From: Acanthosepion pharaonis
Taxonomy: Eukaryota > Mollusca > Cephalopoda > Sepiida > Sepiidae
Reading direction: 5' to 3'
NCBI GenBank assembly: GCA_903632075.3
Contig: CAHIKZ030000807.1
Location: 1,575,501-1,639,500, forward strand
Length of the DNA: 64,000 nt
The position numbers and the translations under genes were made by a program. The notes beneath the pieces were generated by a model that saw only the letters and a program-made list of their open reading frames with translations, was not told where the DNA came from and did no database searches. Below, piece by piece: positions 1-11,121 of this stretch (within the stretch, counting starts at the first letter, position 1; each line of letters begins with the position of its first letter).

Positions 1-37
1 CACGCAGACATCCACCAAAAATAAATAATGCCTATTA

Positions 38-39
<2 letters not shown>

Positions 40-90
<51 letters not shown>
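40..90. repeat. (AC)n microsatellite
   Basis: An uninterrupted AC dinucleotide run of about 51 bp. The open frame across it is a repetitive TH polypeptide with no sign of being a gene. Confidence 0.97.
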
Positions 91-93
<3 letters not shown>

Positions 94-364
94 TCAGAAT
101 ATACATTATCATCTGAATCCCACATAGACAAACTAGAATTATTATACACGTACATACATAAAGCAATATTTACATTTTTTTCAGTTAGGCTTAGTGTTCA
201 TTCATTTTTTTGACCTTTGAAAGTATGTGTCATCTTTCCTTGGGTTTGGAACACCATAAATTAACTAAGACTTCTTAACACGTCAAACACATGTTTAACC
301 AATGAAAATCAAACAACACAAAAATAAAAATACCAGAATTTCTTTTTTCTCCATATCTCATTCA

Positions 365-400
365 CTGATGAAGCTTTAATAAAAGTGAAACATGTTAGCT
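365..400 (+). ncRNA. hammerhead-ribozyme-like motif (PLE terminal-repeat type)
   Basis: CTGATGA (365-371) is followed by a short CTTT/AAAG stem with an A/T loop, then GAAAC (387-391) and TGTTAGC. The order box, stem, GAAA box is that of a minimal hammerhead core, as known in terminal repeats of Penelope-like elements. A related copy lies at 26376-26410. Helix III would be only one or two pairs, so activity is uncertain. No PLE coding sequence is adjacent. Confidence 0.4.
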
Positions 401-529
401 TGATAATTTCCTATTTGTTCTTTATCCTAGGACTAGGCTCGAAGTTGCTTAACCTTGTGATCAAATGGGAACTAGAGTTTACAGCATGATTTGACCATAG
501 GCTAAGTGTATGCATACATAACTATGTCT

Positions 530-550
530 ATATATATATATATATATATA
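530..550. repeat. (TA)n microsatellite
   Basis: About 21 bp of TA, immediately left of the foldback element that starts at about 553. Confidence 0.95.
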
Positions 551-552
551 AC

Positions 553-893
553 TATTATAAATTAATTGATTTAAAATATGGTTATTTTCGCTACAACCAT
601 GTTTCAAAAATAGAAGCTAAAAACCCTAATTTTTTTTTTGCAAATAAATTAAAAGCATTAGTTCCATTTCATCTTCAAGCGAATTTTGGAGTAACTTTTA
701 AAATTTACCGGGTTTTAAATACACAGCTAAAATCACGTTTCCATGGTTACAGAATATTCTACTCAAATTGAACACGGGGTGTCTAGATTTTCCTTATGAC
801 AGTATCATTGTATCAGTTATTAGCTACATTTTGGTAAGGGGTGAGGATGTATTTTACACTGAAACCTGACGTCGGTTGAATGGATGTCGTCTG

Positions 894-932
<39 letters not shown>

Positions 933-2292
933 TAACGGTAAAAAATTTTCAACGTCATCTTTTAAAATTATTTTTTTTTTTTTAAAATACTTTTTATTTA
1001 ACTACAATTTGAAATATTTTCCTTTTTAATTTTTATTTTACTATATTCTTTTTAAGAACAGTTAAATGTATTAGAATCCATTATATTATGTAGGATTATT
1101 TTAACATTAAGTTTAAGTATGTATATGAGGTTACATTTTTTTTTTTTTTTTTTTTTGTATATGACTATGACAGCAGAAATGGTTACTTAATTTCACTGAT
1201 TCAGTAAACTTTTCTTTTATATATAAACCTATTATTATAATATTTCACATGTAAGTACTGAGGACCTGGGTCATTCAAAAGCTTACATGTTATGGTATTT
1301 CATATTAATTTTATTTTACTATAGGTGTTATTTTTGGATTCTTTTTAATGCGTGTAGTATTATAAAAAAGAAATTTAGGTTAGAATTCATTCAATTTAAC
1401 TACAATTTTAATTACAAATTCAAAATTACAACTTTAAATTTTTAAAATATTTTCATTGTTTAGTTTTTAATAGACTATATTACTTTATAACAGAAGGAAA
1501 ATTACTCATATTAAGTAAGATTATTTTTCCATATCAAAGTATATGTAAATTTTTTTTTTTTTTTTTCCTCTTTTAAATTTAAATATTATTTAAGTAATAT
1601 TAATGGCACTTTCTACAAAACTAGCTAAGTCATTTCTCAGATTTAGTAAACTTTATTTATTTATTAATTAATTAATTTATTTATTTCAAATATATGTAAC
1701 CTAATTAATAAAGTTTCATATGTATGTATAAATAACATGTTAGAATTCATTTTATTTTACTACAATTTTAATTTCAATTTTAAAATTATAACTTTAAAAT
1801 TTTAAAATATTTTCATTGTTAGTTTTAATTTAGACTATATTACTTTATAACAGAAGGATAATTACTCATAGTAAGTAAAAATTTTTTTCATATCAAAGTA
1901 TATGTAAATTACAATTTTTAAACTTTTAATTTAGATATTATTTAAGTAATATTAATGGCCCAGACTACAAAACTATCTAAGTCATTTCTCAGAATTAGTA
2001 AACTAGCTGTGTATTTAAAACCCGGTAAATTTTAAAAGTTACTCCAAAATTCGCTTGAAGATGAAATGGAACTAATGCTTTTAATTTATTTGCAAAAATA
2101 AAATTAGGGGTTTTTAGCTTCTATTTTTGAAACATGGTTGGAACTGTGTAGCGAAAATAACCATATTTTAAATCAATTAATTTATAATATTAATGCTCTG
2201 TAAATTTACATTGAGCACTATTTTGTAAAAATAAAATATCTATAAGAACACCGGATTTTATATCTTACTGTTCTTTCTTTTTATTTATATAC
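553..2292. mobile_element. foldback (long inverted repeat) element, about 1.65 kb
   Basis: The segment at about 553-735 reappears as its reverse complement at about 2008-2192. Shared landmarks include TTCATCTTCAAGCGAATTTT on the left and GCTTGAAGATGAAATGGAAC on the right. The interior holds two imperfect direct copies of an AT-rich unit, 1380-1640 and 1740-2005, plus poly-A and poly-T runs near 900-928 and 1139-1156. No coding capacity is visible. A solitary arm with its outer flank (the part matching 2030-2290) sits at 41370-41606, so this is a dispersed family. Type unknown: a foldback transposon or a MITE-like derivative. Confidence 0.75.
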
Positions 2293-2561
2293 ATATATAT
2301 ATAACTAGAGAGAGAGAGAGAGACACACATATATACAGAGAGATAATGTATGCTTCAATTGAATTTTTCATATGCCTGAGTTGCTTTGTATTTGTTTCCC
2401 CTGTGTACTTTTCTCTTCTGCCAAAGTACATCTTATTTACTAAAGCATCCTTTCTCAGAGAATTGCATTATTGAGAAAATAATTGCTAAGTTTGACCCTT
2501 ACTCTTCTTTTATTTATGAGGAAGAGTCAGTAGCTGTCTACGTAAAAAAAAAATTGCAACA

Positions 2562-2564
<3 letters not shown>

Positions 2565-2607
<43 letters not shown>
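2565..2607. repeat. (TA)n microsatellite
   Basis: About 43 bp of TA just left of the small foldback at 2699. The open frame spanning it is low-complexity and not a gene. Confidence 0.95.
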
Positions 2608-2611
<4 letters not shown>

Positions 2612-2698
2612 ATATAATTGGTATATATGGAATGAATTTCAATAACCAACAATTACTATTCTTAAAAGAGTGCTCAATACAAAGTAGAGCAGATATAA

Positions 2699-2968
2699 TT
2701 ATTATTTATAAAAAATTATAACATAAGTATGTTATAAAATCACTACAAAAAAATAGCCATTTTGTTTAAATTACACTTTAATTGTCTTATCAAGTTACAA
2801 TGTTTCCCCAGTGTAGGATCGTTAATTAATCTAAAACTTTTAAAACCATTTATTTTATTTTATCTTCAACATCATCACTTGATAAAGAGTGTGTTGAAAA
2901 AAAATGAATATTTTTTATTAGTGATTTTTATAACATACTTATGTTATAATTTTTTATAAATATAATAT
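2699..2968. mobile_element. small foldback/MITE-like element
   Basis: Near-perfect inverted arms of about 45-50 bp: left at 2699-2750 and right at 2918-2968. Each contains the near-palindrome ATAACATAAGTATGTTAT. The loop of about 170 bp is AT-rich and non-coding. TA tracts flank it at 2565-2607 and 2966-2988. No transposase is visible. Confidence 0.7.
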
Positions 2969-2988
2969 ATATATATATATATATATAA

Positions 2989-3660
2989 GGTTGTCACACA
3001 TGAAATGACACACTTTATAGGAAATGAATAAAACACTTCTGAAATGTTACATAACTCATTTATTTAGTTGAATTAGGCAACATGTTGATGAATGATGTTC
3101 TCCAACATACCTCTAAATTCTTGATCTCATCTTTAAAAAATTCTCATCCTTTGATGTGATAAAGTGTGCAAATGCTTCGATTACCTCTTCCCTATTAGTG
3201 AACTCAAAATGCTTAAATAAGTGATAATCAGTAGAAGAGACACCAGGTGAATATGGAGGATGATGCAAAACTTCATGATTCAGGCTATGCAGCTTTTGGA
3301 CAATTGATTGAGAAGGATGCAGCTATGCAGCATAATTGGGTTATTCCTATTCACAAATCTAGGATGTTTCTTTTACAATTTTTCATGTATACACTCAATT
3401 TCTCTACAATATGAGCTTGTTGTTATTGTTTTCCCTTGAGGCAAGAATGGATAATGAATAACCCCTTTGAAAGACCACCAAACAGTAACTATTAACTTTT
3501 TAGGGCGCAGTGGAAGTTTGTGTTATTGTTTTGGTGATTTGCTTGCATCTAACCACTGGCCTACTTTCTTACTGTTGTCAAAGAGTATCCATTTAATCCA
3601 GCATGTAATGATTTGATGCAAAAAATGGTTCTTTTTCAAAGTTTGTACTCATACAGTAAG
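2989..3660 (-). pseudogene. mariner (Tc1/mariner superfamily) transposase remnant
   Basis: Reading the minus strand from about 3660 down to 3061 gives, across frame changes and stops, the C-terminal half of a mariner transposase. Recognisable blocks are KWILFDN, QWLDASKSPK, VTVWWSFKGVIHYPFLP, LPQGKTI, HPPYSPG..STDYHLFKHF and TNREEVIEAF. The expected HDNA block reads HSCI, and SPD reads SPG, so two of the three catalytic acidic positions of the D,D34D centre are lost. The N-terminal helix-turn-helix is missing. AGGTTGTCACACATG at about 2989 may be the outer terminal repeat. Similarity is to SETMAR-type mariners; it is inactive. Confidence 0.85.
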
Positions 3661-3859
3661 ATTACTTGACATTGTTTCATAGTAATCATTTTCATTAAGC
3701 TGATGAATAACAATATATTGAAAGAAAAATTATCTGGAAAGAAAAAGAAACTGGAATAAGTCAATTTCGCTATTAAATGCAATACTGAAATAAGAAACTG
3801 ACACAAATCAAACAGAATTTTTTATTGTTTAAAAAATATATTATGAAAAAAGTTTAATT

Positions 3860-4560
3860 ACACATCTTACTTTCTCTTTGCTGCTTTGTATGAATAACTT
3901 TCATCCTGACAGTCTCTTTGCAGACACCAGCATTAGTCAACTGTCATGTTTGTATTCCACCTGTTTTGATATATAGATTCCATTGTCTTGATGTCTTGGT
4001 GAAATCTTTCTCCTTGCTCATTACTCACTGCACCAAGATTTTTAAGGAAATAGTCCAGATGAGTGTGCAGGAAATGCACTTTTACACTCATATTGTGGCC
4101 CAGTGCTGGAAAACTGGTGAACAAGGTCTGCATGAGTTCTTTATAATTTGATAACTTCATATTTCTCAGGAAATCATACACAACTGAAATGCAAAAGCAT
4201 TTCATGCTTCTTTTTCAACACCAGACATGATCTCTCAAAACTGTTCATCCTGCAATAGCTATTTAAACTGTGGCCTTTCAAACACACCATCATTAATTTT
4301 AATTTTCTCACAAGACAAGGCTAAAATCTTTCTGCTCAAGAATTTTAAACAATCACCATCCTGGTCCAATGCTTTCACAAACTGCTTTATCAGACCTAGC
4401 TTCATATGCAATGGAGGAAGCAAAACCTTCCTGGGATTAACCAGCAGTCTGTTTAAAACATTCTGCAGTCCAATTTTGAAATCTCTTCTGTCGAGGCATG
4501 TCTTTTGTAACCAATGCTACCTTTTTGCTTGGCTGTCCCAAAGGCAAAACCAGCAGTCCT
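3860..4560 (-). pseudogene. decayed gene of a transposon-like family with an ERFHQD motif
   Basis: The minus strand from about 4560 to 4215 encodes LPPLHMKLGLIKQFVKALDQ and GDCLKFLS. After a frameshift near 4200 it continues with NMSVKVHFLHTHLDYFLKN, then GERFHQDIKTM and CWCLQRD. This linear order matches a large uncharacterised family, found in many copies in arthropod and mollusc genomes, typically reading KLGLMKQFVKA...KIHFLHSHLDFFP...GERFHQDI. It behaves like part of a mobile element; its biochemical role is not known to me. One frameshift and a premature stop make this copy dead. Confidence 0.6.
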
Positions 4561-4668
4561 CTGGTGGCAGCCACCAGTACATCTTTAGTGGTCTGCCAGT
4601 GGTAACATTACCCAAACAAACACACCGGCAGCCTGACAAATTGGTGGCTTGCATGTAGGGCTGGTATA
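4555..4668 (-). mobile_element. partial copy of a small palindromic MITE
   Basis: Read on the minus strand, this begins CCCTACATGCAAGCCACCAA and aligns imperfectly with the complete insertion at 12554-12731 (shared ends, AATGTTACCACT, GGTGGC blocks). It abuts or overlaps the 5' end of the ERFHQD remnant. One end is lost. Confidence 0.5.
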
Positions 4669-4669
4669 A

Positions 4670-5885
4670 CTACCCTGTAGACCAAGAAGCAGGGTTTGGA
4701 CAGGTCCTGGAAACCTTGAAAAGTCTTGGAAAATTAGCAGGACCTTTTCCAGGTCTTAAATAGTCCTGGAAAAACAGCAATAGTCTAAAAGCTCCTTGAA
4801 AAGTCCTGGAATTTTCTAAATTGTGATGTCCACACATCCTTTTTGGCTTTTTAAGCTAAAATTATCCTTTATGAAAAATATTTTTTTAGTTGTCAGTAAT
4901 GTTTGGTAATTATTGCGAACAGTGGTTTGTTTCTTTGATCAAAATGAATTCATGACCTTGTAATTACTTCTGTATTTTCTCATCTAGGTAATGAGAAAGA
5001 AGTAGGGAAATAATATGAAGGTGTGTCTTCTCCTAGCTTCTACCCTCACTCAAAAAGAAAAGAGGAAAAACAAAGATAAAATGTGTCAGAGAAAAGTAAA
5101 CATCTCCATCAAAGATAAATTAATTCACATTCATTGAATTTGTAGTTGAAAGAAAAATAATAAATTACTTTACAGTAGAATCTTGAAAATTCTATCAGTG
5201 TTTTTTAAAATTTGAACAATTGAAATTTTAGTCATGTCAATTTCAAAGTAAAAGTCCTTTTTATCTCTAGTTAGCAGTGGGTGGGTCCATGCTGAAAAAA
5301 TAGATACTTTACACATCACATGCCAGTGTGTATCTATGTGTAAACTACGTTTGTCTAAATTGTTGCCAAAAGTAACAAGTTTGAGAATCAAATTTGATGC
5401 AAATAAATGTAGAAAGTAAGGATGATAGAATAGAAAATATGCCTTTGATGTGTCTTAGAATAGGACAGAAAATGTGTCTTTGAAAAAATAAGAAGAATGT
5501 TATTTTTAAAGTTTGCAGGCTAATAATGACCTGTATCTCTAGCCTTTGTTGTGTGAAAAAATAATGAAATATATTAAAACTTATTTGGCTTTTATTGCTT
5601 GGCTTTAAAAGTTCAATCCAACAACCCTGTCCCTTTCCTTTTGTCATAGATGGCTAGAAAATGTACAAACATGTGAATGACTTCTAGTCATTTGTCCAGA
5701 TGTCATCATATTTGTTAATTTAATTAAAAAAAACAGAAAAATGTTCCAAGAACAAGTCTTTCTCTGTGGTGTTGTCAAATGTGAACGACATTTTATTTCC
5801 AGTGAAACTGCAGATTTTTGTGTCTGTTTCAAGAGACATTGAACTGTTTCTGATAAAATATCAGAGTGATTAACCATTACTTCTT
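4670..5885. other. unassigned AT-rich interval, possibly upstream part of the hAT-like element
   Basis: 4680-4830 carries repeated GTCCTGGAAA-type motifs (at least five). The rest is AT-rich and shows no protein motif that I can read with confidence. By position it could be the decayed N-terminal or promoter part of the hAT-like element that follows, but this is only inference. Confidence 0.3.
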
Positions 5886-5889
5886 TTCC

Positions 5890-6900
5890 TTGGAGATGAT
5901 CTTTTTAGCCTGATCATGAAACTGTTGAGATTTGTAAAGAAAGAGTGCACGAAAGAAATAATATTTTTCAAACTGAATGAATTTGTAAGAATTTTGCCAA
6001 ACCCATACATGTATAAAGATGCTGCAAAAATCAAGTGTGGATTTCTGGCAGATAGTGCTATGCAAAATTTATCCAAAAAAGGAAATGTGTCAACAAAAGA
6101 TTTGCTTGCATGCAGAATTGCAACAAAGACAATGTTCATCACCATCACTGAAAAACTCCTGACAAAGTCTCCCCTTAGATATTCTCTTGTTAGGTCACTT
6201 GAATGGCTGAACCCTGGATCCATTTGTGAAACAAAAAAAAAATGCCACAGAAGACAATCTAGAAAGATGTCTTTCCCCCATGACTAACAGAAAACAAACC
6301 AGGAAGTTTGATTGTGATGACATCGTCAGTCATCACAGAGAGTTTGAAGGGGAGGCTGCTGGAAATATTGCTTTCAAGAATTTCAGCAAGCAGGAAGACC
6401 ATATGGACACTTTGTTCTACACTTGTTTGTCTAGAAACAAAGAATATAAAAAAACTGTAGAAAGTTGTCTGCAGATTGCTGGTACTCTTTCATGGATAGG
6501 CCTCAGTGGAGTTAGGTTTTTCAGTCAATAAGGCAATTTTCTCTGAATATATGAAATAGCAAACACTGGTTATGCAGTGTTTTATCACGGACTATTTGGC
6601 CACAGTTGGAGGTACTGGGAATGTTTCCATGAATAAGACTATTCTCTGCAGTGCTTCCAATACCAGAACAGCATACAACCAATACCTTGAGGCCAAGAAG
6701 AAAAAAAAGACAGGAAGAAGCAGTTGGACAAAAACGGAAAATGGATGAAAATGAAGACCAAAAACATAAGCTTGAAAGTTGCACACAAAATTTACTCAAG
6801 TCAGCTGAAAGCTACAAGGAGAAAGCTGATCAGACTCAGAACTTCACTTTTATCATAAAGTTCAATGCCATGTTAAGATCTGCAAAGGTCTAGTCCATAA
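5890..6900 (+). pseudogene. hAT-like transposase remnant, C-terminal half
   Basis: The first block (5890-6230) encodes LADSAMQNLSKKGNVS, LLTKSPLRYSLVRSLEWL. After a frameshift in an A run at about 6233, a second block contains EDHMDTLFYTC. Across another frame change near 6510 the reading gives a degraded VELGFSVNK, corresponding to the VERGFS(V/I)NK signature of the hAT dimerisation region. A lysine/glutamate-rich tail follows (6690-6890: KKKRQEEAVGQKRKMDENED, AESYKEKADQTQNFTFI). The order matches the C-terminal region of a hAT-like family common in invertebrates. At least two frameshifts and stops; inactive. Confidence 0.65.
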
Positions 6901-7089
6901 AGATATCAAAATTGGAAAAGGATTTGAATGCCAAACTAGATGGACTGAAAAAAATCATTGTATTCTGTGCTATATTCAATGAAATCTATGAATAGTAGGG
7001 GTAGCTAAAATGTGTATATTTTTTTGCGAAAATTTCAGTTTGTAGTTATATTCATTAAAACCATTATACTTAACTTCACTGGGAATGTG

Positions 7090-7790
7090 CAGCAATCAAG
7101 AATTTTTGTGACATTCACAAACCATGAGTTGTCTAGACAGTTGAAATGTATAACAGTAAGAATTAGGGTGTGTAATTCAAAATTTTCAAGTGTAGTAGAA
7201 TTCCATAATGTGGCTTCCCTGTGCTTTTTCTATAAATGCTTTCATGATAATTGTTTTGATGAACTCAGCTCTATGGTACCTAGACTCTATATATTTAAGC
7301 ACGGTACTAGATTTTATGACTGAAATGGCTTGATGTAGCCATAAGTTTTATGCTAACAGTTTCTTTTCTTGCACTTCTTGCTTGTGGAACTCTCTTCCAG
7401 CTTCTTCCTTTCCTTACTCCTAGGTATGATGATAAATTACATTTAGCAACAAGGCCTCTGGTTGGGAGATTAGAGATTTTGGGGAGCATGGAACCACTTT
7501 TTAATTGCTGTTGTTACCATGTCCACTCTGACCCAGGGTGGTAGTACATGTTAGGGTCTCAACTATGGGTAAATAGAGAACCCCAAACAAAAAAAAAAAC
7601 ACTATGAATATATAAAAATACATTTTTATGGTAAAATTACCAGTAATACATATTTATAGTAAAATGGCCAAGAATATGTTTTATCTATAGTTGAAGCCAT
7701 AAAATTGTGTTCAAAATATCTAGATTTCAGCATTAAGTAACCCACAGAAGTTGATATGCCGCTAAACAATATCAACCAGCCAAACAGCCA
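7090..7790 (+). mobile_element. CR1-like LINE, 3' end with 3' UTR
   Basis: The coding tail reads FHNVASLCFFYKCFHDNCFD (7195-7260), a block seen near the end of CR1-group LINE ORF2. About 100 bp on comes a degraded trace of the LWNSLP region (TGTGGAACTCTCTTCCAGCT). The non-coding part (7415-7790) matches 28710-29160 along its length and ends in GCATTAAGTAACCCACAGAA followed by GTTGATATGCC. That ending resembles the tail of the 5S-headed SINEs in this window. 5' truncated, with stops. Confidence 0.6.
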
Positions 7791-7831
7791 ACATGAAAGA
7801 ACTTTTTCATGACATTAATCTATATAATATC

Positions 7832-8569
7832 CTACAATTTCTTAAAGAAACCAAACTGTATTCTAAAATATAACTTCAACAAAACTACAACATCTTTATA
7901 TTTTTTACAGTAAGGTTCACCCTGTACAAGGCCCAGGGGCCACTCAAGGTAGAGGGTTATGATAAGGGGTAGTTTATATGGATAGGAGGAGAAGATAATG
8001 GTTAACTCTAGACATGAACAGGTTAAGATTGTAGTGATCGAGGAAAACATCCTCTACAATGTCTGTTCCATAGGGCAGTGGTTTGTGGGAAGAAGCTGAG
8101 TGGAACTTACTTCTCGCCAATAGAATACAGAGGGAATGTGGGTGGTTTGCTACTATGTAAGTGGCATGGGGGGGTCCTAGCTATATGAAGGTCAGATATG
8201 GTGAAATCAGGAAATGCAGTATGTCTGAGCATCTTCCATGATAGTAGAGATAGAACAGTGAGAGGCTTGCCACATCCTGCTTGTGAGAAAGAGGGTGGAG
8301 TGGGGAAAATAATTCTTCTCCCACAAGGACTTGAAGACACTTTTGAACTCTGCAAAGTGAAGTCTGAACAGCTCCTGCCTAAATATGGTAACAGTACTCC
8401 ATTTTATTTGGCTCTTATAAAGGTAGAGGATAGCATGAGGAGTCAGGTACTTACTGGAGTGGTACAGGGAGTCGATCATTTTATCTGCATCTTTAGCAAT
8501 GGATTGTATATAGGAAACACACATATCAATGCATCTAGTAATTATATCCATACAAATATGTAAATGCAC
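7832..8569 (-). mobile_element. CR1-like LINE, RT C-terminus and 3' tail
   Basis: On the minus strand from 8569: SKYLTPHAILYLYKSQIKWS, the thumb-proximal block of CR1-group reverse transcriptases. It is followed by traces of the RRxDVxSL..F.Y..H region (8230-8290) and of LWNRLP (CCCTATGGAACAGAC, about 8065). The 3' tail at 7900-8000 (GGTAGAGGGTTATGATAAGG) is shared, in the opposite orientation, with 59719-60172 and with the tails at 42165 and 45040. Frames are broken throughout; 5' truncated. Confidence 0.7.
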
Positions 8570-8649
8570 AAAAGCTGCATATCATCTACCATGTATTCAA
8601 TTGTGAAAGCAGAATAACATATATAATTTTTTTATTACTTCAAATTCCT

Positions 8650-8705
8650 AAAAAATTAAATTTTGGCATTAAATGAGCCATAAGGAGTTGATATGACATT
8701 AAAAA

Positions 8706-8737
<32 letters not shown>

Positions 8738-8740
8738 TTG
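8650..8740 (+). mobile_element. SINE/LINE 3' tail fragment ending in (CAAT)n
   Basis: TTTGGCATTAAATGAGCCAT followed by GGAGTTGATATGACATTAAA and then about 33 bp of CAAT repeats. This is the terminal segment common to the CR1-like 3' UTRs (7700-7790, 29090-29160) and to the 5S-headed SINEs. The body is missing, so its parent cannot be decided. Confidence 0.6.
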
Positions 8741-8754
8741 CTTTTCAGTCGAGT

Positions 8755-9475
8755 TTGAGCCAGAAAAATTTAAATGCAATGTCAACCATTATCTTCTGTC
8801 TTCTTAATTTCTGTTCTTTTATTGTTCTTGCTCCTTAAAAGTGTTTTTCTTATATTCTTTCAAACTCAGTAAGCCCCTGCATATTAGTGGCTTTGTTGCC
8901 TTGCTTGGAGTGAAATGATTAAAAAAAATGCCTAATATGAATGTAAACAGATATACATAGATACTGACGCCTTTACTTATAATGTAAATATCTACATCTG
9001 TAGACCTTGCTGTTTTAGGTGGCCACAGCATGCACAGCTTACACAATATTATCTACTTATCTACTAATGAAGCCAGCAGATAAAGATGACCAGTGTGAAA
9101 GAGAAACCCTTCAAAGTTAACTAAATTATGAAAATCAGTTTCCACTGGATAACTTTTCCCCAGCCTTACTTCTCAGGCTGTCACCCTGATATTGAGAATG
9201 TGCTATAAGTAGCAACCACTCTTGTCATAAACGATTGCCACTTTATTAAATGCTTATGCCAAGTGAGGCCCAACTAAACTTATCAAGATATTTGCCAACT
9301 CTGAAAATAGACCATTGTTCCTGGGGTAGAAAGGTTTTGATTTGACTCAGAATCTGATCGTCTCCAAGCCCACACCAAATAACAAGTTTCTTTCGTTTGT
9401 GTGTGGGTGGGCTGTAAGGAATAAATCCATGCATAATTAAACTGAGAATAAGAGAGAGACTGAAAGTCGAGTTGG
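8755..9475. other. interval without recognisable gene
   Basis: 8755-8840 is the reverse complement of a short repeat also at about 60400-60480 and 25470-25530 (contains ATTTAAATGCAATGTCAA), probably LINE 3'-end debris. The rest holds only short frames with no motif I recognise. Confidence 0.4.
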
Positions 9476-9479
9476 CTCC

Positions 9480-9530
9480 TAGCTGTGTAATAATAATATT
9501 ATAACAATAATATAATAATAATAATAATAA
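9480..9530. repeat. (AAT)n-rich microsatellite
   Basis: Imperfect AAT/ATA triplet run of about 50 bp. Confidence 0.9.
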
Positions 9531-9534
9531 TGAT

Positions 9535-10004
9535 GAACAGATACAAGAATTTACAGATGTGCTTAGATATGAGAATGAATTCTATTTGTATAAGAAAGGG
9601 CTGGAAAGTTCTCAGCCTGAGCAAGAACCCAATAAGGTTTAGGGTTGTGGGTTGGGCTAAGAACATTTCAGCACCCCCTTGCTGCTACCTGTAAAGTGAA
9701 ATTGATAAACTGGGTTCATTTCCTAATATAGAAACGATATCACTTTTGGCTTAATGCCTCTTGGAAAGGCATGAATCCAACTTGGCTTGCATTATATTGT
9801 ATACTTGTTAATGATATACTTTTATGAGGAAGATGCTGCAAAATTATCCCTTCCAGAAGAAATCAGATACACATTAAAACTTCTATTTTCAGGTTGGCAT
9901 CTGCAACTAAAGCATCTTCTACTTATCATAAATATATGAATAGGTAGGCAAGGGAAAATAAAATAATTCGGGCATGGATAAGTGATAACCAAAATCAGAT
10001 TTTA
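9535..10004. other. unannotated unique-looking interval
   Basis: Mixed-composition sequence containing a slightly GC-richer patch at 9600-9740. I see no coding, tRNA-like or inverted-repeat structure and no second copy in the window. Confidence 0.4.
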
Positions 10005-10730
10005 TAAAAAAAATATTAAAAATAAACATTTAAAACAGATAATAAAATAAACATTTAAAAATAGATATTAAAAACAGATATTAAAACATATATTAAAAAC
10101 AGATATTAAAATATATTAAAACAGATATTAAAACATAGATCTTAAAAATAGATAGTAAAAACAGATATTAAAACATAGATCTTAAAAATAGTGATTCAAA
10201 CAGATATTAAAAATAGATATTAAAAACAAATATTACAAGGTATTAAAAAAAGAAATATTAAAAGATATTAAAACAGATATTAGAAGATAGATATTAAAAC
10301 ACATTAAAAATAGATGTTAAAACAGATATTTAAAAATAGATATTAAACATAGATATTAAAATTATTATTCAGATATTAAAAAAGATATTCAAAGATAGAT
10401 ATTAATAATAGATGTTAAAAATAGATATTAAAAACAGGTTTCTAATGTTTTTGATATTAGATATTAGATTTTTAATAATAGATGATACATTTAAAAACCT
10501 TTTAAAACATCAAAAATAAATTTACAATATTAACAAACATACATATTAACAACAGATATTAAAAATATATAATAAAATAGATATTAAGAAAAGAAAATTT
10601 AAAATAATATATATTAAAAATAAATATTAAAAAATAAATTTAAAATAATATATATTAAAAATAAATAATTAAAATAAATTAAAAAAAATGTATATTAAAA
10701 ATAAATATTAAAAAATAGATATTAAATAAA
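10005..10730. repeat. degenerate minisatellite (GATATTAAAAAC/T)n
   Basis: About 725 bp built from diverged copies of a roughly 11-14 bp unit, AGATATTAAAA(A)(C/T), with the unit grading into AAATATTAAAA toward the right. Adenine is strongly enriched on this strand. No coding potential. Confidence 0.9.
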
Positions 10731-10734
10731 ACAC

Positions 10735-11116
10735 AGCACATGAAGCTTGTAGATCTTCAAGAAGACCCTACTTCTTTGACCCTCATGAACTGGTGCTATA
10801 GAATCACAAAGAACTGTACCAAATAACGGAAATCATGTCACTTGAAGAGTAACAACAGCAGCAATAACTAAAATGGATAGTAGCTGAAAGAGAAAATAAT
10901 GACATAATCAAGATGTCGATACTCTACACTACTTCAAACAAAAGGTTAGAAAGGAAAATCGCATCAATACTGGAACGAGGAATAACAGTGAAATTGAGAA
11001 ACCTATTTTCCTGAAAAATCATTTTAATAGAAAAATTTTATAAATTTCAACTAACAGCAGCACCACATACTGAGTCAATGAATGCTGAATGTTACCTTAT
11101 AAGGAAATGGCTAATA
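10735..11116. other. interval left of the solo LTR
   Basis: AT-rich sequence, no convincing frame or motif. A decayed LINE or transposon is possible but not shown. Confidence 0.35.
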
Positions 11117-11121
11117 TTACC

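Noticed and set aside
5916..6223. Overlapping 117- and 123-codon frames on both strands as separate genes
   Set aside because: Only the plus-strand reading matches a known protein pattern (hAT-like). The minus frame is its shadow.
8698..8740. CRISPR-like short repeats
   Set aside because: The CAATCAAT run is a simple SINE/LINE tail microsatellite with no spacers.
10005..10730. Replication origin or scaffold-attachment region based on extreme A-richness
   Set aside because: Base composition alone is not evidence; the tract is adequately described as a degenerate minisatellite.
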